From Methylophilaceae bacterium (GTDB taxonomy: Bacteria; Pseudomonadota; Gammaproteobacteria; Burkholderiales; Methylophilaceae), in assembly GCA_028823485.1 (NCBI GenBank), contig JAPKBG010000007.1:1-64000 (forward strand): a stretch of 64,000 nt of DNA. The letters are read 5' to 3'. The notes below the pieces were generated by a model, which saw only the letters and a program-made list of their open reading frames with translations, was not told the origin of the DNA and did not search any database. Shown here piece by piece: positions 1 to 8,767 of the stretch (position 1 is the first letter of the stretch; each line of letters begins with the position of its first letter). The translations under genes and the position numbers were made by a program.

Positions 1-798
1 AGAGATGCCTGCGGTATATTGTTCGCTCTTCAGTTCTTCTTGGGATAACGGCATGCGGCATGCATAGCATTGATCATAATCACCGACTTCTAGACCATGT
101 TTAACACCAACACGTTGGTCGAATACAAAGCACTCGCCTTCCCATAAGCTTTCTTCTTTAGACACGGTTTCTAAGTATTTAAGTACACCGCCTTGCAAGT
201 GATAGACTTCTTCAAAACCTTGTTGTTTCATATAAGATGAGGCTTTTTCACAGCGAATACCGCCAGTGCAAAACATAGCGACTTTTTTATTTTTGTTTTT
301 ATCGAAGTTGTCTTCCACATATTGTGGGAATTCTCTAAAGGTCGTCGTTTTCGGGTCTATTGCACCCTGAAAAGTACCAATATGGGTCTCATAGTCATTG
401 CGGGTATCTAATACCACGACATCAGGGTCATTAATAATGGCATTCCAGTCTTCTGGTTTTACATAGGTGCCAACGACTAAATTAGGGTCAACACCTTTCA
501 CACCCATGGTCACAATCTCTTTTTTGAGTTTGACCTTCATGCGGTAGAACGGTTGAGTATCGGTATATGATTCTTTATGCTCTAAATCGCTAAAACGTGC
601 ATCTTGGCGTAAGTAGTCTATTACGATTTTTATATCTCCAGCCTTGCCTGCAATCGTGCCATTAATACCTTCATGGGCTAGTAACAACGTGCCTTTGATA
701 TTGTGTGCGACACAAGCTTCTAAAATAGGCGCTTGAAGGGATTTGTAGTCTGGAAGGCTAACAAACTTATAGAGAGCAGCGGTGAGGTATTGAGTCAT
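1..798 (-). CDS. trhO: tRNA uridine(34) hydroxylase, rhodanese family (3' end outside window)
   Basis: Translating the minus strand from the ATG at 798 gives a protein beginning [15 protein letters not shown], typical of the TrhO/YceA family, which hydroxylates U34 of certain tRNAs to 5-hydroxyuridine. An N-terminal acylphosphatase-like part is followed by a rhodanese domain whose active-site loop [12 protein letters not shown] holds the catalytic Cys. After it comes the Cys-rich stretch ([13 protein letters not shown]) that is usual in this family. The reading frame is open to the window edge, so the last part of the protein is missing here. It is transcribed in the same direction as the fhc operon and follows it after about 110 bp, but its function is unrelated, so I infer no shared role. 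The call is firm from sequence motifs. Confidence 0.93.
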   Translation of the reverse strand, partial: MTQYLTAALYKFVSLPDYKSLQAPILEACVAHNIKGTLLLAHEGINGTIAGKAGDIKIVIDYLRQDARFSDLEHKESYTDTQPFYRMKVKLKKEIVTMGVKGVDPNLVVGTYVKPEDWNAIINDPDVVVLDTRNDYETHIGTFQGAIDPKTTTFREFPQYVEDNFDKNKNKKVAMFCTGGIRCEKASSYMKQQGFEEVYHLQGGVLKYLETVSKEESLWEGECFVFDQRVGVKHGLEVGDYDQCYACRMPLSQEELKSEQYTAGIS

Positions 799-905
799 GA
801 CAAATTAACGAGTTGAATACTAAAGCGAGCATTTTATCATTAATTAGCTTGTTTCTCGTTTGACTGTATCAAAGCCTATTTACTGAGGAGGCTAAAGAGT
901 AAAGT

Positions 906-1574
906 TTAGTCTTGATTGAGTAGTAATATTTCGGCTTTTCCGATGCCTGAGATATCGCCCATCCAACGCTGTGCTCTGGTAGATGTCAGTTTGGCAAACT
1001 GAGTATCAAAATTAGCAAATGATTTAAATAGCAACTTAAGGAATGGCAGAGTGTGTATGCCGCAATCTACCCATGTGATTTGCTCTGTAGGTGATTTTGC
1101 TAACAGTAAAGTGCCGCGTTTCATGCTATACCCAAGATGGCTGCCAGTAGCACCAAGCACGCCTAGCGTGCCTGCCATTAAGCTCGATGCACAATAATCA
1201 CCTGCATTACCTTCAATTAATAGAATCCCACGACGCATTTTGTCGCCAGCTCTATCACCCGCATTGCCTTTACAGATAATAGTGCCGCCTTTCATACTTT
1301 GGCCTAAAAAGTCACCGCAATCACCTTCGATGGTGATGGTGCCATTCTGCATTTGTTTGCCAATGTACGATAAGTGTTGATTCGTGTCTTTGAACACAAT
1401 GTGAGAGGCATCCGACCCTGATACAGTAAACCAGTCAGCAACTGTGTGGTGTGCCTCTAATGTCATGGCTTTAATTTCAGCAATTGATTTATCAGCTAAT
1501 ACGGCAGCAGTTAAACGACTACAGTCTAGTGAATGGCTCAATTCTTTTTTGAGAGTAAAGGTGAGGGCAGTCAT
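906..1574 (-). CDS. fhcC: formyltransferase/hydrolase complex subunit C (FhcC)
   Basis: This is the gamma subunit of the Fhc complex, homologous to formylmethanofuran dehydrogenase subunit C. In methylotrophs the complex moves the formyl group from formyl-H4MPT to methylofuran and hydrolyses it to formate. The central part (about residues 70-160) is a run of Gly-rich repeats (GGTIICKGNAGDRAGDKMRRG and similar). These build the right-handed beta-helix also found at the C-terminus of glutamate synthase. At 222 residues it is shorter than the roughly 270 I recall for other FhcC proteins, mainly at the ends. It lies 2 bp after fhcD and is the last gene of the operon. Family identity is clear from the repeats and the context. 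Confidence 0.93.
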   Translation of the reverse strand: MTALTFTLKKELSHSLDCSRLTAAVLADKSIAEIKAMTLEAHHTVADWFTVSGSDASHIVFKDTNQHLSYIGKQMQNGTITIEGDCGDFLGQSMKGGTIICKGNAGDRAGDKMRRGILLIEGNAGDYCASSLMAGTLGVLGATGSHLGYSMKRGTLLLAKSPTEQITWVDCGIHTLPFLKLLFKSFANFDTQFAKLTSTRAQRWMGDISGIGKAEILLLNQD

Positions 1575-1576
1575 GA

Positions 1577-2497
1577 TTAAGCACCTAGTATTTCATGTAG
1601 TTTAAAGAGGTATGGACCTAGCTTTCCACCGTAGTTACCCGCTGAAATGCGTTTGATGCCAGAATCTGCACCAAGGCTGCAAGCGGCTTCGATGCCGACC
1701 TTCATGCTCAAGGCAATATCATCAAACGTTAAGCCATCAATCACGATTTCCATCACGCTTTCAATGCCCATGTCGAGCTCGGTTTTAACGCCACCTTTTA
1801 AAGTAGGGCAGAAGGCATCATTCGTACTGGCAAACATCTTAGGATATTTGCTGCCAACTTTTGAACCTGATCGCACCACGCCACCTGGGAAGGGCATAAT
1901 CACATTTGGCAATTTTTTCATGGCGATGATAGCTGCTTCACATGCAGCTAATACTTGCGATTGGCTTTCACCTAAGACTAAAAAGTTACCGCCACCAATA
2001 GCGCGCACCATACCTGTGGTTTCTTGGGTAATAAACTCACCATCCATGACCGGAATACGCCAATAGCGCTGATTGTTACCATCCGCATCTGGTAATAGTT
2101 TTGAAATTTGATTGCCATCACCAAAGTAACGTAAATTTTTACCTAAACTAATTTGGTCTTCACTGGCTAAGCCAGAAAACGCCGCAGCAGTCGGGCAGGT
2201 TAATATGCACTGTCCCATGCGCACTTCTAACTGTTGCATCAATACTTTACTGCCCATTGCAAACATCAAAATGCTCACACCAGGGCGACCATCAGGCGTT
2301 TCATCTTCCGTTAGCTCACATTCGATACCAGCTTCTACACCGCAACCAATCACGCTGGTAGCAAAGCCTGTCATCGCATTCGCTGCATTATATGCCCACT
2401 TCAGATTTTGTGCGGTAATCAACACCCGCGTGCCTCGCATATTAAATGCTTCAGCAAAGGTGTCGTCTATTTGTACGCCGTTTTTTTGCACGTTCAT
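1577..2497 (-). CDS. fhcD: formylmethanofuran:H4MPT formyltransferase subunit (FhcD/Ftr)
   Basis: This is the formyltransferase subunit of Fhc, homologous to archaeal Ftr, and exchanges the formyl group between formyl-H4MPT and methylofuran. The N-terminus (NGVQIDDTFAEAF) and the block GFATSVIGCGVEAGIE are Ftr hallmarks. I chose the ATG at 2497 because it forms an ATGA overlap with the stop of the preceding propeller gene, so translation of the two is probably coupled. That gives 306 residues, close to the family length. A TTG at 2518 would add seven residues (MASFSER) that the family does not need. The gene is followed 2 bp later by fhcC. Confidence 0.95.
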   Translation of the reverse strand: MNVQKNGVQIDDTFAEAFNMRGTRVLITAQNLKWAYNAANAMTGFATSVIGCGVEAGIECELTEDETPDGRPGVSILMFAMGSKVLMQQLEVRMGQCILTCPTAAAFSGLASEDQISLGKNLRYFGDGNQISKLLPDADGNNQRYWRIPVMDGEFITQETTGMVRAIGGGNFLVLGESQSQVLAACEAAIIAMKKLPNVIMPFPGGVVRSGSKVGSKYPKMFASTNDAFCPTLKGGVKTELDMGIESVMEIVIDGLTFDDIALSMKVGIEAACSLGADSGIKRISAGNYGGKLGPYLFKLHEILGA

Positions 2498-3573
2498 CCT
2501 TTCTGAAAAGCTAGCCAATTGACGAGGTGTGATCCACTAATGCTAGTGTTTTCAATCAGACTATTTTCAACCTCTTTTAAAGATCTGGTTTGGTAGCGTT
2601 TTACAACAACATTGCTTCCGAAGCTAATGATGAATTCGCTTTGGTCACTGTTTAAGGCTAAGCTTCTTGGGAACGGTAATTTGAGTACTTTTCGGCATTT
2701 TAATAAGTCTAAGTCCCAACAAGTCACCATATTGGCTGCTGGGTGTGTCACAAGCAACAAATTATGCTTTGCAACAATCAGTCCACTTAACGCCTCACCT
2801 ATTATTTTATTAATTATTTTAGAGAGGCTGCTGGAGCGTTTTAAGCATTTTTTTGCTTTACTGATATGAATTGCACCAAGGTGATTTTCAGAGAGGTCGC
2901 GTCTAGGTGCGCTGATGACTAAGGCATTGCCACTTTCATCAATCTCTACGTGACCAGCATTGAACCTGCCATCTTTAATTTTATGTTGTGTGATGAGTTT
3001 TTGTGTTTCGATGTCGATATAGCTTAAGTTGCCTAGTTCCCCACTAGTCGTATTGTTTCCCCCATTGGTCACGACTAATGTTTTGCCATTGTTACGTAGT
3101 GAGCAATCATGAGGATGATGACCATAGCTTGGGAAGTCGCTCAAGTAATCCAAGGTTTTTGCATCACGGATACCAATATAACCTTTGCTATTCTCAATAT
3201 TTGTTTCGGTGGTGTATAGTAACTTCCCATCTGTATAAAACGCGCCATGGCCATAAAATAGTCGGCCTGGATTCACCACTATTGTCTTAACCGCTTGAAA
3301 TTTTTCCATGTTGAACACTACGGCATCAGGACCGATTTTAGTAAAAGCAGCCACACGGTTGTGATTGTTGGGGTCTGCCGCAAAACCATGCGGGAAAATA
3401 GGAGGTGAGATTGTTTCTACAGTATCTGAACCATCAGTGCGAGTGGTGATTCTTGATAGCCAGAATTTGACCTCTCCCTCGACTTCTTGATGACGCCCTC
3501 CACTAAGGTAAATACCTGAAGCGGTGGCTTCTATAGCAGAGGTGTCGTCTTTGTGTATATCGTTTTGGGTCAT
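2494..3573 (-). CDS. DUF1513-type beta-propeller protein inside the fhc operon
   Basis: The 359-residue product resembles the DUF1513 family of seven-bladed propeller proteins. The recognisable core is FYGHGAFYTDGKLLYTTE, then GYIGIRDAKTLD, then HHPHDCSLRNNGKTLVVTNGG (about residues 106-172). Later come blade-like WDLD and ISFGSN segments. DUF1513 proteins that I know are usually exported, but this one begins MTQNDIHKDDTSAIEATASG and shows no signal peptide, lipobox or membrane segment, so it is probably cytoplasmic. It starts only 8 bp after the fhcA stop and its TGA overlaps the fhcD ATG by 4 bp, so it is a built-in member of the operon. Its function is unknown. An accessory or regulatory role for the Fhc complex is inference from position only. 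Confidence 0.8.
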   Translation of the reverse strand: MTQNDIHKDDTSAIEATASGIYLSGGRHQEVEGEVKFWLSRITTRTDGSDTVETISPPIFPHGFAADPNNHNRVAAFTKIGPDAVVFNMEKFQAVKTIVVNPGRLFYGHGAFYTDGKLLYTTETNIENSKGYIGIRDAKTLDYLSDFPSYGHHPHDCSLRNNGKTLVVTNGGNNTTSGELGNLSYIDIETQKLITQHKIKDGRFNAGHVEIDESGNALVISAPRRDLSENHLGAIHISKAKKCLKRSSSLSKIINKIIGEALSGLIVAKHNLLLVTHPAANMVTCWDLDLLKCRKVLKLPFPRSLALNSDQSEFIISFGSNVVVKRYQTRSLKEVENSLIENTSISGSHLVNWLAFQKG

Positions 3574-3581
3574 GGTTTGTT

Positions 3582-5252
3582 TTATCCGGCTGCTTTCGTA
3601 TGGCTAATAACACTATTACGACCATCAGCCGCCATTTCATCATCGCTGATTTTATAGTTATCGAGTTGTATCGTATGGTATTTTTCGAAGTATTCTTTTA
3701 AGTTTTTTTCCACACTCTTATCGTAAGCTGGTTTCGCTGTATGGGTTTTACCCCAAACCACTTTCACTACTTCACCGTGTTTAACGACTAACTCACCATC
3801 TTTAAACACATAGTCTGGTTTGCCAAACATGGCTTCTTTGTCCGATTGTTCGGTATACACGGTAATGTTCGCTGCTGCTCCTTCGCCTAAGTGACCTTGA
3901 TTGTCCATACCAATCAACTTCGCTGCACCAGCACGCGTCATGGTGGCGATTTCGTATAAGCTGTACTCACGTTCAATCGCTTTTAAATTACTCATGGCTT
4001 GTGCATCTAAATTGAGCTTATCAAAGGCTTCAGCTCTAAAGCTTTTATCCATGAGTAAGCGAATCAAATGCGGATAGCTGGTAAATGGAGCGCCGTTAGG
4101 ATGGTCGGTGGTGAGGAATACGCGCCAAGGATCTTCAACACTGAGGAAAATCTCTAAGCCAATCGCCCATTGCATGGCATTCACATAGTTTTCGTCACGA
4201 TATTTAAATGGCACTACACCACAACCTGCATCACACTCAATATCCATGATTACGGATTTCTTAGGGTTGGCAAATCCAGCGTTTAAATGCTGCATCATAT
4301 TGTCGCCAGATGCCGTCACGGTTTGACCAAATAGAATCTGCCCGACGTCTGCGGTGATGTGTTTGTTATTGTTAATTGCTTCTGCGATTTCAGCTGCAGC
4401 TGATGAGAACTTCTTATCGCCTTCTGCACCATAGCTATGAAACTGAATATGCGTTAAATGCATCGGAATGCCATCACTCGCGCCCATGGTGTCTAGCGTG
4501 GTTTGGAAGTTGCCTGCCACACCTAAGTTATTGCAATGCACATGCAGCGGCTTCGCCACGCCAATATCATGCACGGCACGGCTTAAGCTTTTTAGTATCT
4601 GTCTAGGGCTGACTGCATAGTGTTTATTGTTTTCATCCAAGTCCAAACGGCGTTGGTTGAATTTAAAGGCGTTAATGCCGCCCGGATTCACCACTTTAAT
4701 ACCGATGGTTTGTGTGGCGTTTAAAGTCCAAGCCACATAGTCGTTAATGGCTTTCTGATCGGCTTTATTGGCTAGTAAGCGCAAGAAGTAATCATCATTA
4801 CCCAACATCGCATAGCCGCCTTTGTCGATCATCGGCGTATCGCCCATCTCCAAATGCGCTTGTCGTGCATTAATGCCTAATACCGCAGGTTCAAATACCG
4901 CGGTATAACCCATTTCAATGTAGTGCATACCCGTAACGATGGTGCTCGGTGTTGCGTTATGTGAACATTGTGGACCGCATACATGCGCTTCAGGGTCCGC
5001 ATATTTCAGCGTTTCTTGATACTCAGGCAGCATCATACGGGCAATATTAACTTTACCGCCACCAATATGACTATGCATATCAATCGCACCTGCCATGACC
5101 ACCTTGCCGCTTAAGTCCATGGCTTCATGAATCTTTTCTGTTTTACTCGGCTTGGCGATAATATGCCCATTACGGATGTAAATATCTTTTTTAACGCCAT
5201 CGACACCATGCGCTGGATCGTACACTTTTGCATTTTTAAGTAGGGTAATCAT
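3582..5252 (-). CDS. fhcA: formyltransferase/hydrolase complex subunit A (FhcA)
   Basis: This is the amidohydrolase-type subunit of Fhc, homologous to formylmethanofuran dehydrogenase subunit A. It hydrolyses formyl-methylofuran to formate at a binuclear metal site. Visible metal-binding segments are AGAIDMHSHIGG (HxH at residues 60-62), the HVHCNN and HLTHIQFHSYG histidine motifs in the middle, and TTDHPNGAPF towards the C-terminus. The 556-residue length fits the family. The ATG overlaps the fhcB stop as ATGA, which indicates translational coupling. The next gene downstream is the DUF1513 propeller rather than fhcD, which is unexpected. Confidence 0.96.
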   Translation of the reverse strand: MITLLKNAKVYDPAHGVDGVKKDIYIRNGHIIAKPSKTEKIHEAMDLSGKVVMAGAIDMHSHIGGGKVNIARMMLPEYQETLKYADPEAHVCGPQCSHNATPSTIVTGMHYIEMGYTAVFEPAVLGINARQAHLEMGDTPMIDKGGYAMLGNDDYFLRLLANKADQKAINDYVAWTLNATQTIGIKVVNPGGINAFKFNQRRLDLDENNKHYAVSPRQILKSLSRAVHDIGVAKPLHVHCNNLGVAGNFQTTLDTMGASDGIPMHLTHIQFHSYGAEGDKKFSSAAAEIAEAINNNKHITADVGQILFGQTVTASGDNMMQHLNAGFANPKKSVIMDIECDAGCGVVPFKYRDENYVNAMQWAIGLEIFLSVEDPWRVFLTTDHPNGAPFTSYPHLIRLLMDKSFRAEAFDKLNLDAQAMSNLKAIEREYSLYEIATMTRAGAAKLIGMDNQGHLGEGAAANITVYTEQSDKEAMFGKPDYVFKDGELVVKHGEVVKVVWGKTHTAKPAYDKSVEKNLKEYFEKYHTIQLDNYKISDDEMAADGRNSVISHTKAAG

Positions 5253-6448
5253 GTTAATAATGCATCCATTTTATTCATCACTGTTGAGAGTGTTGGTAGT
5301 GCGCTTTCACGTGTCTGTTTAAGCGGTAAGACAATTGAGGAGTCGACTCTGAATAAGGTGCCAGCACAATCTAAAGCAGGCGTTGCCACTGGGATAAACA
5401 CCGCTGGTGGCGTTACAAACTGTGTTTGACTGTTTCCAATCGCAATGATCGGTGCATCCGTTGTTGGTAGTGGCTTCTCTGGACTGAAGCTATTAATCCA
5501 AACCACCGTATCGTATTGTTTTAAATCATGTTCTTCAGGCGCTAATGCACTCAGCCATGTATGCGCATAATTCACCGTAGTGTCGCCATCACTACCGCCC
5601 AATGCTAAAGCCATGGCACGGCTTTCTTTGTTTAACGTCACAACGCTTTCGGTAATGTTTTCTATAGTAAGTTCGGCATGCGCAAAACTAAAGTCTTTCG
5701 CCACCCAAATTAACACCGCGTAGCTTGCTTCTTTTAACTGCGTAACAACGGTTTCTAAGTCTTTCACGGCAATGCCAGTAATCGAGTCAGTATTCAGTGT
5801 TTTACCTTGAATCAGCGCGCGTAAGGCAGCGGTAATCTCAGGTAAAGCTTTTGTTGCACAAGGTAAGACGGTTGGTTGTTTACCATTAGGAGAAACGCCG
5901 TGGCTAGTATCTAAACCTTCACCACCCAAGTAAATAATGTTGCGGGTTTGCGGATTAGTGAATAAAGCCTCTTTATTCCACACATTACGTTCAAAAAAGC
6001 GTGGGTTATGCGACACCACATCAGTACCGATGCATAAAATCACATCAGCGCGGTTCTTCACTTCCATCAATGTCGTGGTTTGCCAGCCCTTGCTTTGCAA
6101 CACTTTTGTATTGCGCCATGTGCTTTCCGCATTAATGTGCATCATCGGCGCATTAACTTGTTGCGCGCTATTAAAAGCTGCTCTAAAGCCTGATAAGTCG
6201 GTACTTAAACCTGCGAAGATAGGATGTTGAGCGTCTTTTAAGATAGAGGCAGCTTTTGCAACGGCTTCATCTAAACTAACAGGCTTGCCTGCAATCGTTG
6301 GTGAAGATTCCGTTATTGGCTGCGAGAAGAAGCTAATGCTCTTCGCACAAGTATTCGCCGATGGGTCGCTGACGTTAATATCGTCACATAACATGCCGCA
6401 AGCGGGGCAGGTTGCAGTGGTCGTATTAATATTATTTGATTTTTGCAT
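5249..6448 (-). CDS. fhcB: formyltransferase/hydrolase complex subunit B (FhcB)
   Basis: FhcB is related to the molybdenum/tungsten subunit B of archaeal formylmethanofuran dehydrogenase. In methylotrophs it has lost the redox role and is thought to be structural. The N-terminus retains a C-x2-C-x3-C-x12-C pattern (Cys 14, 17, 21 and 34 from the chosen start), which resembles the iron-sulfur motif of the archaeal subunit. I chose the ATG at 6448 because AGTGGA lies about 7 bp upstream. A GTG at 6460 would overlap that Shine-Dalgarno-like sequence and add four residues. The gene is the first of fhcB-fhcA-propeller-fhcD-fhcC, so the operon promoter must lie in the AT-rich DNA upstream of it. 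Confidence 0.93.
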   Translation of the reverse strand: MQKSNNINTTTATCPACGMLCDDINVSDPSANTCAKSISFFSQPITESSPTIAGKPVSLDEAVAKAASILKDAQHPIFAGLSTDLSGFRAAFNSAQQVNAPMMHINAESTWRNTKVLQSKGWQTTTLMEVKNRADVILCIGTDVVSHNPRFFERNVWNKEALFTNPQTRNIIYLGGEGLDTSHGVSPNGKQPTVLPCATKALPEITAALRALIQGKTLNTDSITGIAVKDLETVVTQLKEASYAVLIWVAKDFSFAHAELTIENITESVVTLNKESRAMALALGGSDGDTTVNYAHTWLSALAPEEHDLKQYDTVVWINSFSPEKPLPTTDAPIIAIGNSQTQFVTPPAVFIPVATPALDCAGTLFRVDSSIVLPLKQTRESALPTLSTVMNKMDALLT

Positions 6449-7097
6449 GAATATATCCACTTTATGCTTTTAGAGACGCTGACTATTATTGTTCTATCAT
6501 AATCAAAATAATATAGCGAAAACTATATAATAGCGCTTGAAAACAAGCTTTGCTTAACTTTTAACGAAGCTAGGTGTTTAGATTGTTAAGTTAAAAGTCC
6601 TCATCAGTTTTTAAATTAAACCCAACATTTGTTTCAATAAGTTTGTGTGACGGCGCTAATGCAGACAAATCTCAGCCTTTGTGAATGAAAAAGTAAAGAG
6701 AGTTGAAGGCCGCCACAATGGCGCGGTGTTGCTTATCTAAAATGGGCATGCTAATCGACTGCTTTTTATTCCATACGATACAAGGCGGCTCTCTCATTAC
6801 CAATCTCCCAATAGCTCATATTAGTTATCGTTATATGCTTAGATTAAGGGATATTTCCCATAAAATCCTACCATAGAATATGGGTTTCTACCATGGGTTT
6901 GAGTCTTTAGCTTGCGGGCGCTTTTCTAAAAAAGGGTAAGGAAAATTTCAATTCATTTTCATTAGTGATTGTCGTATGGAAAGGTTATTGATTATTCAAG
7001 CAATCAATTGAAAATCACCATTCATTAAACCTATGAACGATGTTAGAATGTCGGCATTTGTAAGTCGTTATTTTTTATTCAATTTTATGGAGTTATC
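6449..7097. other. intergenic region between divergent fhcB and ndk
   Basis: This 650-bp stretch must hold the fhc promoter (minus strand) and the ndk promoter (plus strand). The part next to fhcB is very AT-rich, with two ATAGCG copies around CTATATAAT near 6515-6537, but no clear -35/-10 pair. Positions 6672-6797 encode a hemerythrin-like remnant on the minus strand, listed separately. From 6798 to 7097 I see no open reading frame of note. The ndk leader ends in a TTATGGAGTTATC ribosome-binding region. The extra length compared with neighbouring gaps is probably explained by decay of the hemerythrin gene. Confidence 0.5.
6672..6797 (-). pseudogene. N-terminal fragment of a bacteriohemerythrin-like gene
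   Basis: The minus strand from the ATG at 6797 encodes 41 residues ending at a TGA. The segment IVWNKKQSISMPILDKQHRA resembles the N-terminus of bacteriohemerythrins, in which W-x(n)-I-x-x-[IL]-D-x-Q-H introduces the first iron-ligand histidine. A good ribosome-binding site (GGGAG) lies 9 bp upstream of the ATG. The rest of the four-helix bundle, with the remaining His and acidic ligands, is missing, and I could not follow it in another frame beyond the stop. It is most likely the remains of an oxygen- or iron-binding hemerythrin gene. A functional 41-residue peptide is unlikely. Confidence 0.62.
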
Positions 7098-7502
7098 ATG
7101 GCAGTAGAGCGCACACTAAGTATTATCAAACCAGACGCAGTAGCGAAAAACGTAATCGGTCAAATTTATAGCCGTTTTGAAAACGCTGGCTTAACAATTG
7201 TTAAAGCTAAAATGGCGCAATTAACACAAGCTGAAGCTGAAGGTTTTTACGCTGTACATAAAGAGCGTCCTTTCTTTGCAGACTTAGTTAAATTCATGAT
7301 TTCTGGTCCTGTGATGATTCAAGCACTAGAAGGCGAAGGCGCTGTATTGAAAAACCGTGACTTAATGGGTGCTACAAACCCTAAAGAAGCTGACGCTGGT
7401 ACGATCCGTGCTGACTTTGCTGAGAGCATTGATGCGAATGCGGTTCATGGTTCTGATTCTGCAGAAAACGCAGCAATCGAAATCAAATACTTCTTTGGCT
7501 AA
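7098..7502 (+). CDS. ndk: nucleoside diphosphate kinase
   Basis: This enzyme transfers the gamma-phosphate between nucleoside triphosphates and diphosphates through a phospho-histidine intermediate. The N-terminus ([20 protein letters not shown]) and the catalytic segment NAVHGSDS, with the active-site His, are unmistakable. At 134 residues the protein stops right after the conserved YFFG and lacks the short C-terminal tail of the E. coli enzyme. That is a normal variation in the family. GGAG lies 7 bp before the ATG. The gene precedes rlmN, as in many Betaproteobacteria, with a long palindrome in between. Confidence 0.98.
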   Translation: MAVERTLSIIKPDAVAKNVIGQIYSRFENAGLTIVKAKMAQLTQAEAEGFYAVHKERPFFADLVKFMISGPVMIQALEGEGAVLKNRDLMGATNPKEADAGTIRADFAESIDANAVHGSDSAENAAIEIKYFFG

Positions 7503-7629
7503 AACTGTGCATTAGCGTCGTTATGCGGCGTTGCAAGTAAAAAATTTCTTCCTCACATACTTTCTGTATGCTTCGTCGATATTTCTTACTTGCTCTTTGC
7601 CTAACTTAGCTAATCCACAATTTACAGTT
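7503..7629. repeat. 127-bp nested imperfect palindrome between ndk and rlmN
   Basis: Four sets of inverted arms are nested around one centre: AACTGT/ACAGTT (7503-7508, 7624-7629), ATTAGC/GCTAAT (7511-7516, 7609-7614), GCAAGTAA/TTACTTGC (7533-7540, 7586-7593) and CATAC/GTATG (7556-7560, 7566-7570). As RNA this would fold into one long interrupted hairpin directly after the ndk stop codon. There is no clear terminal U-run, so it is not a standard intrinsic terminator. It could be a REP-like or miniature mobile element, or an mRNA-stabilising structure. No second copy was noticed in this window. Confidence 0.7.
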
Positions 7630-7651
7630 ATTAAGAGATTAGAAGCGAACA

Positions 7652-8767
7652 TTGACTAATTTACTGAATTTCAACCAACAGCAACTGGCCGATTACTTTG
7701 TGAGTATCGGGGAGAAGCCTTTTCGCGCCAAGCAGATGATGCATTGGTTATATCGTTATGGCATTACTGATTTAGATCAGATGACGGATATTGCGAAAGT
7801 GTTGCGTGCGAAGTTGGCGGATGAAACGAGCTTCACCTTGCCAGATGTGCAAGAAGAGCTGATTTCGGATGATGGGACACGTAAATGGCTGATCGGCGCT
7901 AATAATCAAAAAGATGGTACTTCGAGTAGTGTGGAGACTGTTTTTATTCCTGAAGATGACCGTGGGACTCTATGTATTTCTAGCCAAGTAGGCTGTGCGC
8001 TGGAATGTACATTTTGTAGTACTGGTCGACAAGGGTTTAATCGCAATTTAAGTGTGTCTGAAATTATTGGGCAGCTTTGGATTGCGAATAATTCTTTGCG
8101 TCAATCAGATGGCTACGATATGTTGCCGCCTGGTGATCGTATTATTTCGAATGTGGTGATGATGGGCATGGGTGAGCCACTGGCTAACTATGACAATGTC
8201 GTCACAGCCATGCAAATCATGTTGGATGATCATGCCTACGGTTTAAGTCGCAGGCGCGTAACGCTGTCTACCAGTGGTTTAGTGCCGCAAATGGATAAGC
8301 TGAAAGATGATTGCCCAGTGGCGCTGGCAGTTTCACTGCATGCGCCTAATGATGAGCTGCGTGATGAAATCGTACCAATTAATAAGAAATATCCACTAAA
8401 AGAGCTGATGGCCGCTTGTAACCGTTACTTAGTGAAGGCGCCGCGCGATTTTGTGACTTTTGAATATGTGATGTTGGATGGTATCAACGATACGGTAGAG
8501 CATGCACATCAATTAGTCGAGTTAGTGCAGCATGTGAATTGCAAGTTTAACTTAATTCCATTCAACCCATTCCCAAATAGCGGTTACGGGACTTCTACCC
8601 CTAACCATATTCGTGTATTCCGCGATATTCTGACTAAGGCGGGTTATATTGTCACGGTGCGTAAAACGCGTGGTGAGGATATTGATGCGGCTTGTGGTCA
8701 ACTGGCTGGCAAAGTACTGGATAAAACAACCCGTAGCGCAAAATTTATTCCGATTGAGGTGATGTAA
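7652..8767 (+). CDS. rlmN: dual-specificity 23S rRNA/tRNA adenine C2-methyltransferase
   Basis: This radical-SAM enzyme methylates C2 of A2503 in 23S rRNA and A37 in some tRNAs. The [17 protein letters not shown] segment contains the CxxxCxxC iron-sulfur motif. The family sequences [17 protein letters not shown] and [16 protein letters not shown] follow, and AACGQLAGK with its catalytic Cys is near the end. The start is a TTG at 7652; no ATG fits, and the following sequence ([13 protein letters not shown]) aligns with the normal N-terminus. The stop codon overlaps the ATG of the pilF remnant (TAATG), so the two were once translated as a unit. Confidence 0.96.
   Translation: MTNLLNFNQQQLADYFVSIGEKPFRAKQMMHWLYRYGITDLDQMTDIAKVLRAKLADETSFTLPDVQEELISDDGTRKWLIGANNQKDGTSSSVETVFIPEDDRGTLCISSQVGCALECTFCSTGRQGFNRNLSVSEIIGQLWIANNSLRQSDGYDMLPPGDRIISNVVMMGMGEPLANYDNVVTAMQIMLDDHAYGLSRRRVTLSTSGLVPQMDKLKDDCPVALAVSLHAPNDELRDEIVPINKKYPLKELMAACNRYLVKAPRDFVTFEYVMLDGINDTVEHAHQLVELVQHVNCKFNLIPFNPFPNSGYGTSTPNHIRVFRDILTKAGYIVTVRKTRGEDIDAACGQLAGKVLDKTTRSAKFIPIEVM

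Noticed and set aside
1647-2522. Plus-strand open frames across fhcD and the propeller gene
   Set aside because: They are antisense shadows of well-supported minus-strand genes, with no ribosome-binding sites or recognisable domains.
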